Shown here: piece by piece, positions 9,766-20,266 of the stretch
Position numbering within the stretch: the first letter of the stretch is position 1
Layout: every line of letters begins with the position of its first letter
Notes under the pieces: generated by a model
Database searches by the model: none
What the model was told of the DNA's origin: nothing
What the model saw: only the letters and a program-made list of their open reading frames with translations
Assembly: GCF_043290135.1 (NCBI RefSeq)
Contig: NC_134710.1
Span: 278,947,776-279,011,775 of the forward strand
Origin: Rhipicephalus microplus
Taxonomy: Eukaryota > Arthropoda > Arachnida > Ixodida > Ixodidae
Length of the DNA: 64,000 nucleotides
Direction: 5' to 3'
Made by a program: the position numbers and the translations under genes

Positions 9766-10850
9766 ATCAATGAATATACGAGCATTTTCCACGCCACAAC
9801 ACCGAGAATACTTTTTTAAACTACTTACCCCCGATGTTCTCTTTTTCTTAGTTTCTCTTTTTCAATTGTTCCTGAAACCGCCTCATGCGTCTTTCTTTTG
9901 CAGCATCTGTGGATACAACAAACTCGGGAAATGCTGTGTATAGTCTCGGTTGTATCGCTTTACTCAAGAAACGGGCTTTGGTCTTCCCTCACAAATCTAA
10001 ACCGAAACGCTATCTCCTTCCATATGCGCGAGTTGGAGCCTCCCTTTTTGTGGCTTGGACGACAACACATCATAATGCTTAATAGAGAGCCATGTTTCAC
10101 TAAGACGTAATACAATGAAGGTTTGGCAGTAAACCACATCGTATTCGTTTTTCTGCCCACAAGAAATCGGAGAGGAGTATCACGTGATGCATATCTACGC
10201 TATTGTGTTAATGCAGCCTGTGGCGTAGGCCCATGGAGGCATGAATTGCAGATGTAGGTATTCTAGGTGCACGTAAATACTAACTGAGAAGCTTGCGGCT
10301 GCGTAAAGTGGGTAGGTACACTAATGAAACTGAAAAACTAGGGTAGATGTGCTGAGTAATATTCGCTAATCTATCTTATCCTACCATTCTGTATTGATTT
10401 ACGCCGTGTTAAGCTAATGATTTCGAGGGCATTAATACGTAAGCGGGAAGAGAGTGTGATTTGTAAATACACTTGAAGTGCCGGAAGTACGAAGGCAGAT
10501 CGTTCATATTTACCAACGTTCAGCGACTGAGAGCACTTGGTCCTTTAGTGCGGAAGAGCCGAAAGCTGTTATACAGCGCTTCGAGATAAAAAAACAGACC
10601 GGCACACTAATGTTTCACAGTTATACCCTGCGCTGGCAAGTGTAAAAAAATTTGGCTCTAAAACATGGGTTGGTCACACGCGTATTGTACGTGCCCTCCT
10701 CCAAAAACTAAACATTCTCTATCGAAATTTTTTATGTGATCAGCGAAATCTAAAATGAGAAGTTGATGATTGCCAATAAGCTATTTTTTGCAGTGAAGTT
10801 CGGCAGAAGTACTCGCAGGTTAGCGAGATAAGGAGGTATAAAATGGACAG
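9766..10850 (+). other. Unassigned spacer in copy A
   Basis: No recognised gene or repeat. It is matched by 20267-21345 in copy B with small indels, so it belongs to the duplicated unit. Confidence 0.5.
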
Positions 10851-11738
10851 GAGGAGGAAGCAACAAAAGGGAGAAGGCAGGGAGGTTAACCAGAAAGACA
10901 TCCGGTTGGCTACCCTACACTGGGGGATTAGGGAAAGGGACAAGAAAGACGAAAAAGAGGGAAGAAAGGGAAAAGAAAAAAAAGGTGGGGGAGAGACTGA
11001 CAGTAATTTCGCTGCAGCGTGTAGAACTCTACCGCATGTCAGAGGCGTTCACACAAGCCTGTCTTTCTCAGGAAACACAGCAGGGCTTTCACTGCCTTGG
11101 GGGATGTCAAGGCATGTGGACGCTGCTGTAATAGCACCTGCACAGAAAGAGGCCGATCATCCTGTCGCCGCATTGCGTTGGCAAGTACTTGGCTATCTGA
11201 GGCAAATCGAGGACAATGGCACAGCAGGTGTGCGATATTTTCGTCGGTGCCGCAAACATCGCTCGCCGCACTATAATAATTCCGATTAACGTAGTATAAG
11301 CTTTCGTGAAAGCAACTCCCAGCCAAAGACGATAGAGAAGCGAAGCTGCACGTCGATGTAGGCTGGGTGGAGGCCGGAGTTGTAGTGAAGGGTCGAGCTC
11401 CTGCAGTCTTGTATGTCGTATGCTTGGTGTGTTCCACTCAGTCAGTGTGAGACTGCGGGCCAGTTGACGAATCTGCCTCGCCGCATCCGCTCATGGAAGA
11501 GGAATCGGAACGCTGTTTGCTTCTTTATGTGACGTGCGAGCAGCATGATCTGCAGAATCATTGCCGCCTATACCACAATGCCCAGATAACCACTGAAAGA
11601 CGATGTCATGGCCGTTTTGTATTAAAAGGTGGGGAAGTTTCACGGTTTGGTAGGTCAAGTGGTCGTGGCACCCGCGTCGGAGAACTGATATCAGGCACTG
11701 TAAGGCTGGTTTTGAGTCAGAAAACAGATAAAGAAACT
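10851..11738 (-). mobile_element. 5'-truncated I-type LINE inserted in copy A only
   Basis: Copy B runs directly from AGGTATAAAAT into the AATATGGAGAAAAA sequence with only about 20 bp between them, while copy A carries nearly 890 bp here. The insert reads on the minus strand: an RNase H tail and C-terminal Cys/His module (11738-11039), then a purine-rich 3' UTR (11038-10851). 5' truncation is typical of target-primed LINE insertions. No clear target duplication could be read. Confidence 0.75.
11039..11738 (-). pseudogene. LINE ORF2 3' fragment: RNase H end and Cys/His module
   Basis: On the minus strand the fragment begins inside RNase H, with FSDSKPALQCL and FQWLSGHCGIGGNDSADHAA; the latter carries the late His/Asp motif. 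A frame change and stop follow near 11480. The tail then has CGTDENIAHLLCHCPRF, the C-terminal Cys/His module, and ends in a FLRKTGLCERL motif that matches the LINE at 31504 (FLETTGLCARL). It therefore belongs to the same I-like superfamily as that LINE. It is non-functional through truncation and stops. Confidence 0.7.
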
Positions 11739-12448
11739 AGGTAAATATGGAGAAAAAGTGATCGGGACATGGTTGAAGGAGTCCGAAGTCGGGGCATCGA
11801 TTAGCGAGAAATTATGGGCTGGCTGGGAGATCGTAGTCTGCACAACAGTTCAGTACGGAATCCATCCAGAGAGACGAAGGAAGAAGGCAGAAAACGAATA
11901 AAAAAGCGAAGATAGAAAGAGAGAACAAGGGCTTCTCACCCGCATATAGCAGCATTCCTCGCGAGTACGCTTTCACACAGAGACCTAAACCCATGCCGGG
12001 AAGAAGGCTCCGAACATGATGAGACGAGCTGACGCGAATGCAGCGTATTCTTGGCTCCTTTCATTCGTTTTGGTAGGTGTTTTTGTTAGTGTACCGGCAT
12101 ATATACCCATATCGTAAGCCCTACCCAGCCATCGTAAAATATTGCGGAGTGTGGATGGGTGTTTGAACCCTCGAAGACCTCATCTGTCCTCTGGCTTCAT
12201 TGGAGGAAGAAAAGTGACCTTAAGTTCGTATTAAAAGCACGTTTTTCTTCGAATTTTCTTATAACTCTACAGGGTATAAGACAACTTCCACGTGTGTTGA
12301 CACCGTGACGTTGGCATGGTTTCGTTGGATGTGCAGGCGAAAAAAAATTAAGGTATTTTTTTTGCTCTAACGTTTGTTTTGTCCTCTGCTTCAAGGGCAA
12401 TGAAACAATCAAAGCATATCCATGGACTGAATGATGATGAGTGGGTGA
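11739..12448 (+). other. Unassigned spacer in copy A
   Basis: No gene recognised. It corresponds to 21365-22067 in copy B at high identity, including a shared stretch of alternating purine-rich blocks. Confidence 0.5.
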
Positions 12449-12650
12449 AGCGTCCGTCAGCCTGCCCGTGCTTCCGTATTTCCGCACGACCATCCGTGCG
12501 TTCATCCATGCGTCCGTCTGTCTTTCCGAGCGTCCGTCAATGCGTCCGTCTATCCGTCTGTCCGTCTGTTCATGCGTCCATCCGTTCATGCGTCCATCCG
12601 TCCGTACGTCCGCCCGTATATCCATCCGTTTGCCGTTCGTGCGCCCATCT
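12449..12650 (+). repeat. TCCG/TCCA-rich low-complexity tract (copy A)
   Basis: Imperfect repeats of CGTCCGTC, CATCCGT and TGTCCGTC fill this tract. The matching tract in copy B is at 22068-22262. The long open frames here on both strands are products of repeat composition, not genes. Confidence 0.85.
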
Positions 12651-12736
12651 AGGGATCCCTCCAAGTATCGCCATCAGCCATCTCGCATGCCTTTGGCACA
12701 TACCCGCTCTGGAGCAGGTATGTGCCACCAGTGGTT

Positions 12737-12906
12737 ACATACATTCATACATACATACATACATACATACATACATACATACATACATACATACATACAT
12801 ACATACATACATACATACATACATACATACATACATACATACATACATACATACATACATACATACATACATACATACATACATACATACATACATACAT
12901 TCATAC
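12737..12906 (+). repeat. (ACAT)n microsatellite (copy A)
   Basis: About 165 bp of almost perfect ACAT tetranucleotide repeats with one TTC variant at each end. The paralogous tract in copy B is shorter (22356-22457, about 100 bp), which shows length change since duplication. Confidence 0.95.
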
Positions 12907-14394
12907 GGAGGAGACACTCCCACGCCCTAAGGGGCACCTAGAAAAAAAAGAAAAGCTACATTGCTCAGAAATGTTGCCATTTAGGTGTTATGTCAATATA
13001 CACATTGTGTTAGCTTGATCAATAAGCAAAGTTCAATTGCGGGTGATGGAATAAATATACACAGCGTGCTATGATTGGCACATGCCCACGAGAACAATCC
13101 TCAGGCGTTTAATATAGCAGCAGCAGATGCGCTTCAGAAGCTCTAGCCAATTTGATTTATGATCTGCTTTGGTTTGGCGGCCAGTCTAAACGAACCTGAC
13201 CGTCCACACGAAGTCGACACCTTCTGCAGGTAGAGCGAATGAAAATAGTGAAGGCTTTCCCTCGCCTTGAGAATCGAGCGGAGTGTCTCAAAGTTGCAAC
13301 GTTGTATCGCTGAGAAAAAAATGGCAGGTTGCATCCCCTGGTCAACATTCTTGTTAAAAGCGGAGCATATGGGTAAATAAAAAAACACCTAAATTTACTT
13401 CAGCCTACACCTCATAGGAACTCTTATAGGTCCTTCATAGTTGCTGCGTGTCGAGTGAACAAAGCCTTCTGGGTTGTTTGGCCTGTTGTGGACAAGCTTA
13501 GGCTGAATACTCTCATCCGCCATTCTTTGCCCACGTGAAGTCCTTCAGGACGTCACGTCGACGCAGCGCCTATAAGCTAACACACACACGCTCAATGTCA
13601 GCTTGCATTTGTAACGTGGCGCAATCCTGACATTTCATCTGAAAGAATGCAGGATAAGTAGTAAACCGAACGGCCCAGACCGTGTAAAACACAACATTCT
13701 AGGTGAAAGACGCTGCTGAGAAATTTTGTTAGTGCAATCAAAATTTGGATATAACGATGTTAGCCACCTTCAGTCAACTGAACCGAATTTAGCCACGGTA
13801 TAAATATTTGTTGCGGCAATATGTGTGACCTACTTGTTTATGCTGAGGCAGCCTGGTACACTCACTTGGTGCAGGAGCTGTTTGCTGCTGCTAGCCTCAT
13901 ATCCCACCCTATGTGATCTGGTTACTTGATGTGGCACCGGTATTATCTTGCTTTCTTTCTCCAGCAATACGGCATTGCGACTTTTACCTACGCAAGATCG
14001 CATATATTACTGTGGCCTGTAACGAATCATCTTATGGGTGAACGTATTTATGACTTTCCGCGAGAAGTGGTTTTAAAACCCTTACGCATAAAAAGACGGC
14101 AACTGGAAGTGTCACAATAGAGATTCATGATAAATAATTCAAGAAACAAACAAACAAACAAACAATAAATAAATAAATGGATAAATAAATAAATGCGCTA
14201 CGTCTAAACATTTCACACCTGATGGCGTTTCACAGTGTATTGCTACATCCATATTGAAAGCCTCTTTAAAAATACGTGTTCGCCAAACGAAGAGGAGGTA
14301 GATCTCTCTCGTCTCGGGCTCTGAAATGAGCCTGCAAGTAAATAATGAAACGATTGTTGTAGATATATTGAGTAAATAGGCTGCAGACTACAGT
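12907..14394 (+). other. Unassigned spacer of the unit with AAAC/AAAT microsatellite
   Basis: No gene recognised. The block around 13080-14110 is the part of the unit best preserved elsewhere: it recurs in copy B (22600-23660) and, more diverged, at 51290-52250, 61480-62330 and 63310-64000. A mixed (AAAC)n/(AAAT)n microsatellite lies at 14146-14194. Confidence 0.55.
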
Positions 14395-15445
14395 CTATTG
14401 ACTCGTCATTCAATTAACAGTAGGTTCTGCAAAATAAAAGACAAGAACGCCAGATACCTAAATGACACTGAATTTTATGTAACTGAAAAAAAAGAAAGAA
14501 GACAAAGAGGAAGTCATTGGTCAAGGAGAAAGATTGTCACATTGTAAGGAAGAACCGGGGATGAAATCATTCTATTGACTTGTCATCCACGGAACAATGT
14601 GTTTTGCAAAAGAAAAGGAATGCACACCAGCTAACTAAATGACACTGAGTTCGAAGTCATTGAAAAAAGGAAGAAGACCATCAGGAAGTAGTTGGTTAAA
14701 GAGAAAGATATTGTACTTTGAAAAAAAAACCGTGAATAAATCAGTCTATTCACTTGTCATTCACGTAACAATATGTTCTGCGAAAGAAAAATGAAGAATG
14801 CCAGCTGCCTAAATGATACTGAATTCAATGCCACTAAAAAAAAAAGAACACACTGAACAGATAATTGGTCAAAGAGAAAGAATGTCACACTGAGCGGAAA
14901 ACTGGTGAAGAAGTCTGTCTATTCACTCGTTATTCACGTAAATATATGTTCTGCAAAAAAAAAAAGGCATGAACACCAGCTACCTAAACGACACTGAATT
15001 CAAATAACTGAAAGAAAATGACGAAAACAATCAGGAAGTAATTAGTCAAAGAGAAAAATTGCCAAATTGTGAGCAAGAACCGGTGAAGAAGTCCCTCTAG
15101 TGACTCGTGGTTGACTTAAAAATATTTTCTGTGAAGAAAAGAGATGAACGCCAGTTACCAAATTGACGTTCAATCCTATGCCACTGAAGAAAAGTATGAA
15201 GACAATGAGGAAGTCATACGTCAAAGAGAAAGATTGTCGTACTGTGAAGAAAAACCGGCGATTGAATCCATCTCTTGACTGGTCATTAGAAAATATGTGT
15301 TCTGCAAAAAAAAAATAATGAACGCCAGCTATCTAAACAACACTAAATTCTATTTCACTGAAAAAAAAAATAAGACCATGAGGGGGTCATGTGTCAAAGA
15401 GTAAAGTTGAATTGTCATGAAGAACCGGTGATGAAGTTATGGACA
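14395..15445 (+). repeat. Six tandem 175-bp satellite monomers (copy A)
   Basis: Monomers start at about 14395, 14572, 14746, 14919, 15097 and 15273, each beginning near CTATTGACTCGTCATTCACG. Each contains the phrases TTCTGCGAAAGAAAA, CGCCAGCTACCTAAATGACA, GAAGACAA-GAGGAAGT, ATTGGTCAAAGAGAAAG and GAACCGGTGATGAA. Monomers differ from each other far more than a monomer differs from its partner in copy B, so amplification came before the segmental duplication. Single monomers lie upstream of tRNA-Pro genes at 53531 and 62540. Confidence 0.88.
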
Positions 15446-15583
15446 AAGCTAATATTTCTTTTCTTTTCAGTCCTACGTTTACATGTGATGATTGTTGACT
15501 ATTTATTGTTTGCTTTACAGTATTCCAGTAGGCGAACAAAATACAAAGAAATTGAAAGAGTACAGTTCGCACTGCTGCAGGGC

Positions 15584-15655
15584 GGCTCATTGGTCCAGGG
15601 GTATGATTCTGGTTCAGGGTGTAAGTGGTTCCGGGATCAAATTTCACATGAGCGC
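15584..15655 (+). pseudogene. tRNA-Pro pseudogene 2 (copy A)
   Basis: GGCTCATTGGTCCAGGGGTA at the 5' end and CACATGAGCGC at the 3' end preserve the tRNA-Pro outline, but the anticodon stem is broken (CTGGTTCAGGGTGTAAG) and the B box has changed to GGGATCAAATT. Both flanks match those of the intact tRNA-Pro(UGG) at 53846, including the downstream TGATTGATTCAATAACA block. This is therefore the decayed paralogue of that gene. Confidence 0.7.
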
Positions 15656-16355
15656 ATTAATTTGTCTTTTTTTGATAGACAATTACCTACAACATGACCA
15701 AATATGCGTGTTCGTCTTAAATGCCGAATTTTCTGTTGACAGCAACTCGGTTAAGTAGGGTATTACTGCATGCATAGCCAAGAAAAAACCGTCATATTCG
15801 TGCTAGCCATGTGCTCTGTACATCCTCTTCTTCCTTTCCATCCTCTCCTTCTTCTGCTTCGCCTTCAAACCAGGCGCACCAATCTGTACGGTGATTGATT
15901 CAATAACAAAAGAAGGAGTAAGGTAATCCACAAATGTGTCTCTATAGTTAGAAGCGCAAGACATTTTTGGAAAGACCGGGATATGCGATAGGCGTATTTT
16001 TTCGGTATGAGAGGCTATCGGTATCGTACTTCTTAAGTCAATTTTGTAAATCACATCTGGTAACTTCTCTTCTGTAACCATTGTATGCGATTGCTTAAGT
16101 ACGTTATCAATACATCGATTCATTCAATGAATTTAGTTGAAAATATGCGGTTGCGTTCATGTGGTTCTTCAAAATTTTTCACTGTGCTTACTTCTGTTTA
16201 GATCCCTATTTTCACAAGTGTCATCCAGCTGGCAAACCGGAGATTTGCAAATGTTTAGCTTGTCAGTTATTCACCTTCACATTTATGTTTATTTATTTCT
16301 GCAATCGGTGAGTTCTTAGAAAGATGTCACCATGTTTTTATCGTTCTCTCCATCT
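15656..16355 (+). other. Spacer between tRNA-Pro relics in copy A
   Basis: No gene recognised. It contains a pyrimidine-rich block near 15820-15870 and the TGATTGATTCAATAACA block shared with copy B and with the flank of tRNA-Pro at 53918-54180. Confidence 0.5.
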
Positions 16356-16427
16356 GGCTCGTTGGTGTGCTTGTATAATTCTCGCACTGAGTGCGAGAGG
16401 TACCGGGTTCCAAACCCAAATGAGCCC
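16356..16427 (+). pseudogene. tRNA-Pro-derived pseudogene 3 with UGA anticodon (copy A)
   Basis: The acceptor GGCTCGT...TGAGCC and a perfect anticodon stem CTCGC/GCGAG are kept, but the loop has become ACTGAGT, giving UGA (a Ser anticodon) on a Pro body. The A box is damaged (TGGTGTGCTTG) and the B box reads GGTTCCAAACC. Transcription is therefore doubtful. The 158 bases that follow to the unit boundary hold no gene. The same loop is found in copy B at 30730. Confidence 0.65.
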
Positions 16428-17046
16428 GTATATTTTTTTTGTCTTTTTTGACAAAATACGTAAATATTTCCTTAACTTTGACGATATATTGACAGTGCAC
16501 TATATGCGAATATTTATGCTGCTTGAACTCTTGCTAAGAAATTTCGAGAATGTATGTTCCAAAAGCACAATATCACCATAAGACATCATCATTGAGTGAC
16601 AATTTTTCTATATTCAATACCCATACCCCCCTCTCAAATAAAAAGACCAAAATCGGTCTTCTTCATCCTCTTTAAAGGCGCCTTCCTATCTTTTCCGAAC
16701 GCATGCACTCTTCTAGCTGATGGTAATTATTTCTTGCTAATTCTTTCTTTCCTATTTTGAACTGCGAGATAGTGCAACACAAACAAATAAGATTAGATGT
16801 GTGCGCCTGGAAAAACAAATAATGAAAATATGAATGATCCCAGCGATGTCAGCCGTCTTCTTCCTCCGTGAAAGCCACTTCCAGGTTTTGTTCCAAATGC
16901 CTGTTCCATTGTAGAGAATATTATTTTTTCTTGCTATTTCAGGTTTCTTATTTTTAAGTAGGTGATATTTTAAGTAGGTGATATTCATAGTGGTCTGAGA
17001 TTATAAAGATGTAACTTTTAGCCCGTATGTCTGCTCGCCACACATA

Positions 17047-17118
17047 TCCGGCGTGGTCTAGTGGTTAGGAAACCTGGCTGTCACCCAGGAGGCCCGGGTT
17101 CAATTCCCGGCGTCGGAA
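17047..17118 (+). tRNA. tRNA-Glu-like gene with Asp anticodon GUC (copy B)
   Basis: The paralogue of tRNA-Glu(UUC) at 6677, with the acceptor, D arm and anticodon stem intact. One T-to-G change turns the loop CTTTCAC into CTGTCAC, so the anticodon is GUC (Asp). A second change makes the T loop TTCAATT rather than TTCGATT; both states fit the B box consensus. A third changes GGATACC to GGAAACC. The promoter elements look functional. Whether it is transcribed, and with what amino acid it would be charged, cannot be told from sequence; the discriminator A is not typical of Asp identity. Confidence 0.75.
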
Positions 17119-17124
17119 GTGTGT

Positions 17125-17196
17125 GGTCTCATGGGGTAACGGTTAGCACTCTGGACTTTGAATCCAGCGATCCAAGTTCAAATCTCGGTGAGACCC
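17125..17196 (+). tRNA. tRNA-Gln (UUG), probably decaying (copy B)
   Basis: It is the paralogue of 6755-6826 with the same UUG anticodon and 6-nt spacing from the upstream gene. The A box has changed from ATGGTGTAACGG to ATGGGGTAACGG. The T stem has a G-to-A change (TCCAAG opposite CTCGG) that makes a mismatch. The first acceptor pair is G-C here instead of G-U. The downstream T-run is short (CTTCTCTTTT). It may be a weak gene or an early pseudogene. Confidence 0.6.
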
Positions 17197-17342
17197 GCTT
17201 CTCTTTTAGTAAGCTTTACCGTTCATTTTTCTTTCTATGTGCGAAAAATTCATAGACTCATCCACTGCTTTTGTTGATGTTCTCTTTGTTCCACTCGTAA
17301 TGCTCAATGTATATTCTATTATTCAATATTTTATTCTGTATT

Positions 17343-17797
17343 AACAGAATTGTGAAGGAACTATCATTTCGTGTGAAAGTTCATGCAGATGACTGTATTT
17401 CATATGAAAAGGTATTTTCAGGTAATGATATGGTGGCTCTAAATATTGTCCGGGCAAAGGTTACTTCATGGTGAGAAAAATGGCAAACTTCAAATATTTT
17501 TTTAACACTTTTCATATGCGTATTACCAATGAAAAGACCTCTTCATTCCCATATGCTGTGTCTAGTACACCACCATACAGAGTACAAATGCTTACGCCTA
17601 GGGATCACTAATAATGTTTCTCGGAATAAGTCCGTTGACAACGTTGTTTCTAATTCAATGTGGAAGCTGTTTCTTTAAGACGCTCATTGAAGTTATCTGC
17701 ATCATCTGTTAGTTTGACAGATTTCTGCATTCGACCTATACTGGAATATTCTGTGAATATTTGAAACTCATTCAGTTTAACTAATCGTAAAAAAATT
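17343..17797 (+). pseudogene. CR1/Jockey-type LINE RT fossil (copy B)
   Basis: This is the longer version of the fossil at 6969. After the YADD region it keeps the stretch lost from copy A. There, frames read TNNVSRNKSVDNVVSNSMWK and later RPILEYSVNI, matching the LGVT-N-LSWNKHV and RP-LEYA-IIW blocks that follow the catalytic motif in CR1/Jockey-like LINEs. Stops and frame changes are frequent. Confidence 0.68.
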
Positions 17798-18530
17798 ACA
17801 GTGCATACAGCATGAGATAGTTTGGTTGATTTTTAACTCCCAGCGGCCACACATCTGACAGCCCCGGTGACGAACTGCGACGAAGTGGCGTGATGTCTCA
17901 ATCGTGCTGATGTCTCTCGTTCCCCCTTTCTCCTTAAAAACGCCATTACTGGTCTCCGCGATTGCCTACTGGCACGCGGCGGGCATTTTTGGAGGCTAAG
18001 AACCACCAGTTTCCATTTAGATTTCCACTAGAAATGCTCTTCAGACAGAAAAATACCGCAATCATTTTAAATATTTGAGAGTTCAATGGGACTTTTCTTG
18101 CAGATAGCGCGGAAGATTTTATGTCATGGAAAAAATGGCTTAACCATATCCCACAATCAGAAGCCATCACATCAAACACAACATGAATATTTAGCCTGCT
18201 TTAACATTGCTAAGGTCCTGTAAATTTGTGCACATACCTCTTGTTAAGTGAGAATTTGCGTATAACCCTTGCTGGCGTTAGGAGCTTTATGTGAAATATA
18301 AATGGGAGATAGAAAAACAATTATTGTTAATTTATGAAGGAAGCACACATTGAGTAAAACATATGATTGTGGAGTATCATCAGAGGTAACGTCCGTTAAT
18401 TTTTTTGGTAGCACTAATGGCAATGCGTTACATGTTTTTCGAGATAACGTAGGGTGGTAACGCGTTCCTGTTTTCTTAGAGTATTGTAACGTATTTAGTT
18501 ACTTCTTTTTTGTAACGTGTACTACACCAC
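17798..18530 (+). other. Unassigned spacer in copy B
   Basis: It corresponds to 7307-8037 in copy A. No gene recognised. Confidence 0.5.
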
Positions 18531-19300
18531 CTGTGAAGATTCAGAAACGCATTCAGAGAAAATGAAATTGAGAACAAACCAGTGTCTTTCAAAAAAAATC
18601 TTTAACATAGCTCAAGAAAGAAGACTGGCCAAAGCTAATGCGCTGCTGGCAACACCATTGGCTGTCCATGTTTACAAATACCGTAGCACAGATGTGAAAA
18701 AATACACAAAAGCACAATGTAAACATATTGAAGAGTGTTATTAGGATGAGGAAAAGAAAAAAAAGGGACGCCTTCATCGAAGTAGAACAAATAAAAAGAA
18801 TTGTTTAACCCAAACATGCATGCAGTCACTAACAAGAATGGAATTGATCTCATTATGTGAAAAACTCAAGCAAACTATGGAAAGAATACACAACACCGAA
18901 AATCTGTTGAATAGAAACGTAATTGTGGAACAGTCTTGGAGTCAGAATAAGAACAAAAACTTTTAGAAGTTGACATAGGGTAGACTATAACAATGCAGCA
19001 AAGTGGACTAGACAACGTCCGTATAAAACTGGTTGAGACACTTAGACCAGAGACCGACACCACAAAAATCTGTCAAGTTCGGAAGACTGCAGAATGGCAA
19101 ATGGACTGGAGCAGATATTTTTACTACAGTTTATATAAAAAATGAAAGGTGATGCGAAAAAATTTTCGAACCATAGAACCTTATTAAATACCCCATAATA
19201 GTAAGCTAACCACTAAAATATTGCATAAAAGCTTAAAGCCTTGCACGGGGAGAAAAAGATGCAACAAAGCAAACGGGTTTCAGAGAAGGGCATGATACTA
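18531..19300 (+). pseudogene. RTE-type LINE RT fossil (copy B)
   Basis: The paralogue of 8038-8790. The GLDNVRIKLVETL and EWQMDWSRYF equivalents are readable around 19000-19120 but the frame is broken sooner than in copy A. The upstream Lys/Glu-rich linker (18600-18740) is open for about 75 codons. It is non-functional. Confidence 0.62.
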
Positions 19301-19468
19301 AAGGTGCCACTCGAGAAATGAGATTATCGCTAATATTTCTGACTTGTACTACCCAGTTCATGACTTATCCTCCGTAGTGGATTAGCAACAATAACAGAAA
19401 TATTGGGGAAGATGGAGCGTCATCATAATCTTCCTAGTGTATACGTAACAATTGAAAGTAAAAAAAAA

Positions 19469-19539
19469 GCTCGTTTATCTAGGGTTTCGATTCTCGCCTA
19501 AGGGGCGGGGGAGTCAGGTTCCCATTCCGGACGACCCTG
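19469..19539 (+). pseudogene. tRNA-Pro-derived pseudogene 1 (copy B)
   Basis: The paralogue of 8965-9036, reading GCTCGTTTATCTAGGG at the 5' end and CCGGACGACCC at the 3' end, nearer to intact tRNA-Pro at the acceptor than its copy A partner. The anticodon region (CTCGCCTAAGGGGCGGGGG) no longer forms a proper stem. The spacer to 20029 matches 9037-9529 and shows no gene. Confidence 0.55.
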
Positions 19540-20029
19540 TTTTTTATGTAGGTATACACCGGTTTTACCCCTTTTCAAAGCATTTTATTTATTCCAGCAT
19601 GCCAGGATTTGAAATATACCTAGTATTTGTGTCATAACTATATTTGTTTGTGTTCATGCAAGACTGCTTGAATATTACTGCCCTCTGTTGCATTGTAGAG
19701 GCTTTTTGATACGTTCGCTTACAAGTTTGTCTTTTCTTCACTCATTGTTATGATTGTGAAATCTGTATTCAATCTTCCTGCTTCATGTCTTGTTCTCTAC
19801 ACTGGTTTTTCTAGCTTTGAAAGAAAAAAAAAGTGGTGTCATCACCACCGGTATCGGTGGTGCTTGGTCCAGGCACGCTGGTCTCGTTGGGCGATTGCAC
19901 AAAGAAAGCCATTTCTTGAAGCCACGGTTTTGTTTTTACTGTATTCGAGTACAATTGGAGAAAGGAGGACTTAGCGGGTGGCCTTATTTGTTTCCCATCC
20001 TACGGTTAACATTGCTTGTAAATGAGCAC

Positions 20030-20266
20030 TGCCTCACCACGGAGGTCTAGTGGCTAAGGTACTCAGCTACTAAGCCGCAGGTCACGGGATCGAATTCAGG
20101 CTGCGGCGGCTGTATTTTCGATGGAAACGAAAATGCTGTAGGTCTGTGTGCTCATATTCGGTTGCACGTTTGAGAACTTCGAGTGGTCAAAATTTCAGAA
20201 ATTCTGCACTACAGTGTCTCCAATATACGTATGGTGTATTGGGACGCTAAACTTTACATATCAATC
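20030..20266 (+). repeat. tRNA-derived SINE, Ruka-like (copy B)
   Basis: Paralogue of the SINE at 9530-9765 at the same place in the unit. It shares the GGTCTAGTGGCTAAGG head and GGGACGCTAAAC end, so it is not an independent insertion. Confidence 0.8.

Larger units (their letters stand above)
6222..16586 (+). repeat. Tandem segmental duplication, copy A
   Basis: Long stretches of this 10.4-kb block recur in the same order in 16587-30962, mostly as near-identical sequence with small indels. The junction sequence around TTCTATATTCAATACCCATAC occurs at 6240, 16608 and 30980. This fixes the unit boundary and shows a head-to-tail arrangement with a third copy beginning at 30963. Removing the LINE insertion at 10851-11738 leaves about 9.5 kb, close to copy B without its LTR element (about 9.6 kb). 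Copy A also lacks about 170 bp of a LINE fossil kept in copy B. Confidence 0.92.

Noticed and set aside
12379..12941. Long open frames of Tyr-Ile-His-Thr or Met-Tyr-Val-Cys repeats on both strands (also 22058-22538)
   Set aside because: They are translations of the ACAT and TCCG microsatellites; composition alone explains them.
14395..15445. The regularly spaced satellite considered as a CRISPR-like array
   Set aside because: The period is about 175 bp, the whole monomer is repeated rather than repeat plus spacer, and the setting is eukaryotic.
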